A stretch of DNA of 64,000 nucleotides from Bifidobacterium stellenboschense (GTDB lineage: Bacteria; Actinomycetota; Actinomycetes; Actinomycetales; Bifidobacteriaceae). The stretch is from assembly GCF_000741785.1 (NCBI RefSeq), contig NZ_JGZP01000014.1:124001-188000 (forward strand). The letters run 5' to 3'. Each line of letters begins with the position of its first letter. The first letter of the stretch is position 1. Made by a program: the position numbers and the translations under genes. Positions 60,563 to 64,000 of this stretch are shown piece after piece. The notes under the pieces were generated by a model that was not told where the DNA came from, did not search any database, and worked only from the letters and a program-made list of their open reading frames with translations.

Positions 60563-62611
60563 ATGACCGACGATCAGACCACGCAATCACATGGTGAGAT
60601 TCACGCGGAGAACCGCACCGGAATCCCCGCACGGGGAGGACCGCGCGACGGCACGGGAACATCGCCGCGCACGATCCGCGCGCGCCTCGCCGCGGCCGTC
60701 GCGACGGCCGCGATGGCGCTGGCGGCGATGCTGGCGGCTGCGCCCGCCGCGCTCGCCGCCGGAACGATGCAATGGGCTCCGGAACACACGTATCTGACAT
60801 ACGACGCCGACGGCAAGCGGGGACTGCGCATCGGCGCGCTCACGCGCACCGGCGACGGGCGTCTCGTCTACTGCATGGAGGCCGGCAAGGACGCCGAAAC
60901 CTCCTACTCGTCGTCGCGCATCCGCGAGGACGGCGAGGCTGCGCGACGCGTCGGCTGGCTCGCCGACCACTACCGGGAGCATCGCGACGCGCGCACCCAC
61001 GCCGCCATCGGCGTGCTCGTCCACGAGCATTTCGACGCCGATCCGGGCGCATGGCAGCGCCACTACGCCGCCATCCTCCAACAGCATCCCGGATTGGACG
61101 CGCGCGCCGCCGAACTCTGGCAGGAGGCGGAGTCGCGCGTGCCGGCGGGCATCCGCGTCGAATCCGACATGGTCGACGGCATCCGCAGCGGATGGGTCGA
61201 CGTGGGCGTGACCAACGCGCGCGGCGAGCACATCGCCGGCATCCGCTACGAACTGCGCATCGAAGGCCCCGCGCTGTTCGACGCGGCCGACGGCGGCGCG
61301 GCGGCCGCGGTCGTCAGCGGCACGACCGACCTCAAACCCATCCGGCACACGTGGAACGCCACCGGCGCCGGCGACGTGAAGGTACATTCCAGCTACGATG
61401 CTCCGCGCGTCGAACAGTTCGTCAGCAATCAGGACTACATCGGATTCGGCCGGCAGGAAAGCGTCTCCAACGTCGGCGTCGCCTTCCGCGTGCGCAAGGA
61501 CTTCACGCCGTCGATCGCCACCGTCGCCGCGGCGAAGATCGTCGACGCCGGGCAGGAGGTCGCCGATCAGGTGACGTCCGGCGTGAGCGGCGACGACAGC
61601 CACTGGCCGGCCGGACTGGAGCTCGTCGCGCGCGGGTACTACTTCGACGACATCCCCGCCGACCGTCTCGTCGACCGCATGGAACCGAAGGACGGCGAAA
61701 GCATCGAGGACTTCCTCGCACGCGTGAAACGACGCGGCTACGAGCCCGCCGCATGGGGGAGCGCGACGTTCACCGGTCCCGGACAACAGGCGACGGTCGC
61801 GGCGGTCGACGGCGACGGCGAACCGTATCGCACGCCCGCGCGCGGCGGCATCGGCACCTGGGTGTGGGCGATCGACGCGTCGAAGCAGAGCGACACGGCG
61901 AAGGAATACGTGCTCGCCGACGTGGTCACGCCGTTCCTCGACGCCGCCGAAAGCAACTCGAACCGCGCGAAGGTGGAGGTCGAATCGACCGTCACCGAAC
62001 ATGCGGCGCAGGTCGGCTCGCACCTGAGCGACACGATCACGGTGAGCGGATTCCCCGACGGGCACGGCACGTTCGCCGGCGACGAGACCTACAGCATCGG
62101 CGCCGACCAGCCAATCGCACAGGTGAGCGTCTGGTGGTCCGGCGACCCGGACGACCCCGCGAACGACGACGCATACGAGCCGAAAGGCGCCGAAGAGCCC
62201 GCCGAGGACGCCAACCATCGGCTCATCGGAACATGGGAGTATCCGGCCGTCAACGGGCGGATACGCGTAGGCGCCGGCACACCCGACGCGCACGGGAACC
62301 CGGTCGAAATCACGGCGGAGACCCACGGCTGGTACGTGTTCGTATGGAAATTCGCCGGCGACGACCGCGTCATGCCCGCCGCCAGCCGCTACGACGACAA
62401 ATGGGAGCACACGCGCGTGACCATCGAGGAGCCGGAGGAGCCCGAGGAACCGTGCGAGCCGGAGGAGCCGTGCGAACCGGAGGAACCTTCCGAGCCGGAG
62501 GAGCCGATGCCCGTGACCGGCGTGGACGTGGGACTCGTGTTCGGCGTGAGCATCTGCGCGCTCGCCGTCGGCGCATTCATGCTCGCGGTGATCCGGCGGC
62601 GAAGCCTGTAG
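60563..62611 (+). CDS. Sortase-anchored surface protein with a thioester-domain-like start
   Basis: 682 residues. After a ~40-residue hydrophilic lead comes a signal peptide (RARLAAAVATAAMALAAMLA, cut near ALAAG). Residues ~75-190 hold GRLVYCMEAGKDAETS and later ARTHAAIGVLVHEHF, which recall thioester/adhesin domains with a [YF]C near the start and an AAI segment after; the usual Gln is His here. Immunoglobulin-like domains follow, the last being VESTVTEHAAQVGSHLSDTI and the ITAETHGWYVFVW block, common in bifidobacterial and corynebacterial wall proteins. A Pro/Glu repeat spacer with two Cys (EEPCEPEEPCEPEEPSEPEE) leads to MPVTG, a helix and RRRS: sortase anchoring. Likely adhesin or pilin-like. 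ATG 60563 has GGGAAGGACCAAGAAC upstream. Confidence 0.82.
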   Translation: MTDDQTTQSHGEIHAENRTGIPARGGPRDGTGTSPRTIRARLAAAVATAAMALAAMLAAAPAALAAGTMQWAPEHTYLTYDADGKRGLRIGALTRTGDGRLVYCMEAGKDAETSYSSSRIREDGEAARRVGWLADHYREHRDARTHAAIGVLVHEHFDADPGAWQRHYAAILQQHPGLDARAAELWQEAESRVPAGIRVESDMVDGIRSGWVDVGVTNARGEHIAGIRYELRIEGPALFDAADGGAAAAVVSGTTDLKPIRHTWNATGAGDVKVHSSYDAPRVEQFVSNQDYIGFGRQESVSNVGVAFRVRKDFTPSIATVAAAKIVDAGQEVADQVTSGVSGDDSHWPAGLELVARGYYFDDIPADRLVDRMEPKDGESIEDFLARVKRRGYEPAAWGSATFTGPGQQATVAAVDGDGEPYRTPARGGIGTWVWAIDASKQSDTAKEYVLADVVTPFLDAAESNSNRAKVEVESTVTEHAAQVGSHLSDTITVSGFPDGHGTFAGDETYSIGADQPIAQVSVWWSGDPDDPANDDAYEPKGAEEPAEDANHRLIGTWEYPAVNGRIRVGAGTPDAHGNPVEITAETHGWYVFVWKFAGDDRVMPAASRYDDKWEHTRVTIEEPEEPEEPCEPEEPCEPEEPSEPEEPMPVTGVDVGLVFGVSICALAVGAFMLAVIRRRSL

Positions 62612-62621
62612 GGCGTGCCGG

Positions 62622-62668
62622 CGACCACCCCCAGTCGGCTACGCCGACAGCCCCCGCCGGCGGGGGCA
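62622..62668 (+). repeat. Double-hairpin element, family I
   Basis: GACCACCCCCAGTCGGC-TAC-GCCGACAGCCCCCGCCGGCGGGGGC, just after the surface protein stop. A reverse copy lies at 62768-62820 (CTCCCGCTGGCGGGAGCTGTC, stem, TGAGGGTGGTC). Between them is a CTGGCTCTCGTTGGCGGGG-type direct repeat. Confidence 0.85.
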
Positions 62669-62875
62669 GGAAATGGTCGCCCGCACCCCGCTGGCTCTCG
62701 TTGGCGGGGGATGGCCGCTGGTTACCGCTGACTCTCGTTAGCGGGGCGGGGGATGGTTGACGGCGTCTCACTGGCTCCCGCTGGCGGGAGCTGTCATGCG
62801 GAGCATGACTGAGGGTGGTCTAACCCATTTCCCCGTACGAAACACAGTCCTCAAAGGCCCCGGCCGGATATAATG

Positions 62876-62910
62876 AAAAACGCTAGGAATCGTTGTGATT
62901 CCTAGCGTTT
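62876..62910 (-). terminator. Intrinsic terminator of the initiator tRNA
   Basis: On the minus strand AACGCTAGGAATC pairs with GATTCCTAGCGTT followed by TTT. Confidence 0.92.
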
Positions 62911-62915
62911 TATCG

Positions 62916-62992
62916 TGGTAGCGGGGCATGGATTTGAACCATGGACCTCTGGGTTATGAGCCCAGCGAGCTACCGAGCTGCTCCACCCCGCG
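62916..62992 (-). tRNA. Initiator tRNA-fMet (CAT)
   Basis: 77 bases including encoded CCA. The first base C1 is unpaired with T72, and the anticodon stem has three G-C pairs (GGGCTCATAACCC), both marks of the initiator. D arm GAGCAGCTCGGTAGCTC. Confidence 0.97.
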
Positions 62993-63275
62993 TCGGCTTG
63001 TCTGTGCGACAGCTCTATCTAAGATACCGGCGAATCGGAATACGTCAAATCGTGGGCGCGTCGGCGTGTCGGGAAGCCCGGTGGGCCTTCCGGCATGGCG
63101 AGCAGCGATAGCGTCGCGAGCGTCGCAGTGGGGAAACGCATGTGTCGCAAGGCGTATTCCGTTTCCCTGCAAGCGTGGGGACTATGCGTGGTCTGATAAT
63201 CCGCGATAAGAAAGAAGTATGGCGCGGGGGAGCCGGCGACGTGCGGCAAATCCGCGTTGCGGCCATAATGAAGAC

Positions 63276-64000
63276 ATGCCTATCAAGATTCCCAGCGGCC
63301 TGCCGGCCAGAGCCATCCTCGACTCGGAGCGCATCTTCGCGCTCGAGAAGCCCGAGGCGGAGCGTCAACGCGTCCGCCCGCTCAAGCTGGTGATCCTGAA
63401 CCTCATGCCCAAGAAGATCGAGACGGAGACCCAGCTGCTGCGTCTCATCTCGAAATCCCCGCTGCAGGTCGAGGTCGACTTCATGAAGACCTCGACGCAC
63501 GAGTCCACGCACGTGTCGGCCGACCATCTGCTCAAGTTCTACGAGAACCTCGACGCGTTCGCCGACAACTACTATGACGGCTTCGTCGTCACCGGCGCGC
63601 CGGTCGAGCACATGCCGTTCGAGGAGGTGGACTACTGGGAGGAGTTCAAGACGATCCTCGACTGGGCGTCCACGCACGTGTTCTCCACCATGTACCTGTG
63701 CTGGGGCGCGATGGGCGCGCTCTACCAGCGCTACGGCGTGCGCAAGGTCGACTACGCCGAGAAGGTGTTCGGCGTGTTCCCGCAGTATCTGCAGGACGAA
63801 TACTGCTTCCTGACGAACGGCTTCGACGAGATCGCGCTGCAGCCGCACTCCCGTCTCGCCGGCGTCGACGAGCGCGACGTGCGCGCCAACCCGGATCTGC
63901 AGATCCTCACATGGGGACCGGAGTCGGGGCCGGGGCTCATCGCCACGCGCGACTTCTCCGAGGTGTTCGCGCTCGGGCATTGGGAGTACGGCAAGTACAC
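63276..64000 (+). CDS. metA: Homoserine O-succinyltransferase/acetyltransferase (3' end outside window)
   Basis: The first 241 codons are present. MPIKIPSGLPARAILDSERIF, VILNLMPKKIETETQLLR, the catalytic Cys in YLCWGAMGALY, and the catalytic His in FALGHWEYG near the window edge are diagnostic. It acylates homoserine for methionine synthesis. In MetA the acyl donor depends on one residue near Glu/Gly 111; I did not assign it. ATG 63276 has no clear Shine-Dalgarno; CATAAT ends six bases upstream, so it may be leaderless. About 280 bases after the divergent initiator tRNA. Confidence 0.95.
   Translation, partial: MPIKIPSGLPARAILDSERIFALEKPEAERQRVRPLKLVILNLMPKKIETETQLLRLISKSPLQVEVDFMKTSTHESTHVSADHLLKFYENLDAFADNYYDGFVVTGAPVEHMPFEEVDYWEEFKTILDWASTHVFSTMYLCWGAMGALYQRYGVRKVDYAEKVFGVFPQYLQDEYCFLTNGFDEIALQPHSRLAGVDERDVRANPDLQILTWGPESGPGLIATRDFSEVFALGHWEYGKY

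Overview
This 64 kb window comes from a high-GC Gram-positive bacterium. The gene set is actinobacterial: the rpsF-ssb-rpsR-rplI run, gatCAB, a long Rho with a low-complexity insert, GlgE, a DUF2469 protein and several starts that look leaderless. As I recall the families, it fits Bifidobacterium best. That assignment rests on remembered protein similarity, not on a search. A perfect parS match at 42683-42698 suggests the window lies on the origin side of the chromosome.

Layout. 1-7019: end of an aldo/keto reductase, a repeat-rich spacer with a 45-residue zinc-finger peptide, then a MarR regulator and a two-gene heterodimeric ABC exporter. 7163-13026: prs, a zinc-ribbon membrane protein, and the ribosomal/ssb operon. 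13027-19583: tandem repeats, tRNA-Lys, a glycerol facilitator, and a copper P-type ATPase facing csoR across a CsoR operator. 19610-34963: a PRTase-like protein, an rRNA/tRNA methyltransferase, a sortase-anchored beta-helix protein, gatCAB, a GNAT protein, DUF2469, an FAD oxidoreductase, rho and a LivK-like lipoprotein. 35254-42583: a five-gene minus-strand operon carrying both halves of a D-glutamate cyclase (DUF1445 and DUF4392), the 5-oxoprolinase subunits PxpA and PxpBC, and a frameshifted biotin carboxylase-BCCP. 42831-46545: class IV aminotransferase, chorismate mutase and a secreted protein. 46801-54851: valS, a peptide-binding protein, nth, an OmpR-type regulator, a membrane protein and mntP. 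54852-57290: 2.4 kb of repeats with no credible gene. 57291-64000: ppa, glgE, a wall-anchored surface protein, initiator tRNA and the start of metA.

The most unusual content is repetitive DNA. (1) Exactly 21-bp periodic arrays built on a palindromic core close to AACCTGCAGGTT occur in two intergenic blocks. They also occur in frame inside two genes, the copper ATPase (twice, in opposite orientations) and pxpBC (twice). (2) Two families of short double-hairpin elements (about 45 bp: a stem-loop with a TTCG-like loop, then a C-rich/G-rich stem) are scattered more than 30 times. They also sit in frame inside the ABC exporter, the copper ATPase and pxpBC, where they encode extra peptide. (3) Unrelated arrays with 52-bp, 61-bp and 19-bp periods fill other spacers. 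The same copper ATPase appears to have lost its nucleotide-binding N domain.

Gene functions are assigned from motifs and remembered family features. No database search was run.
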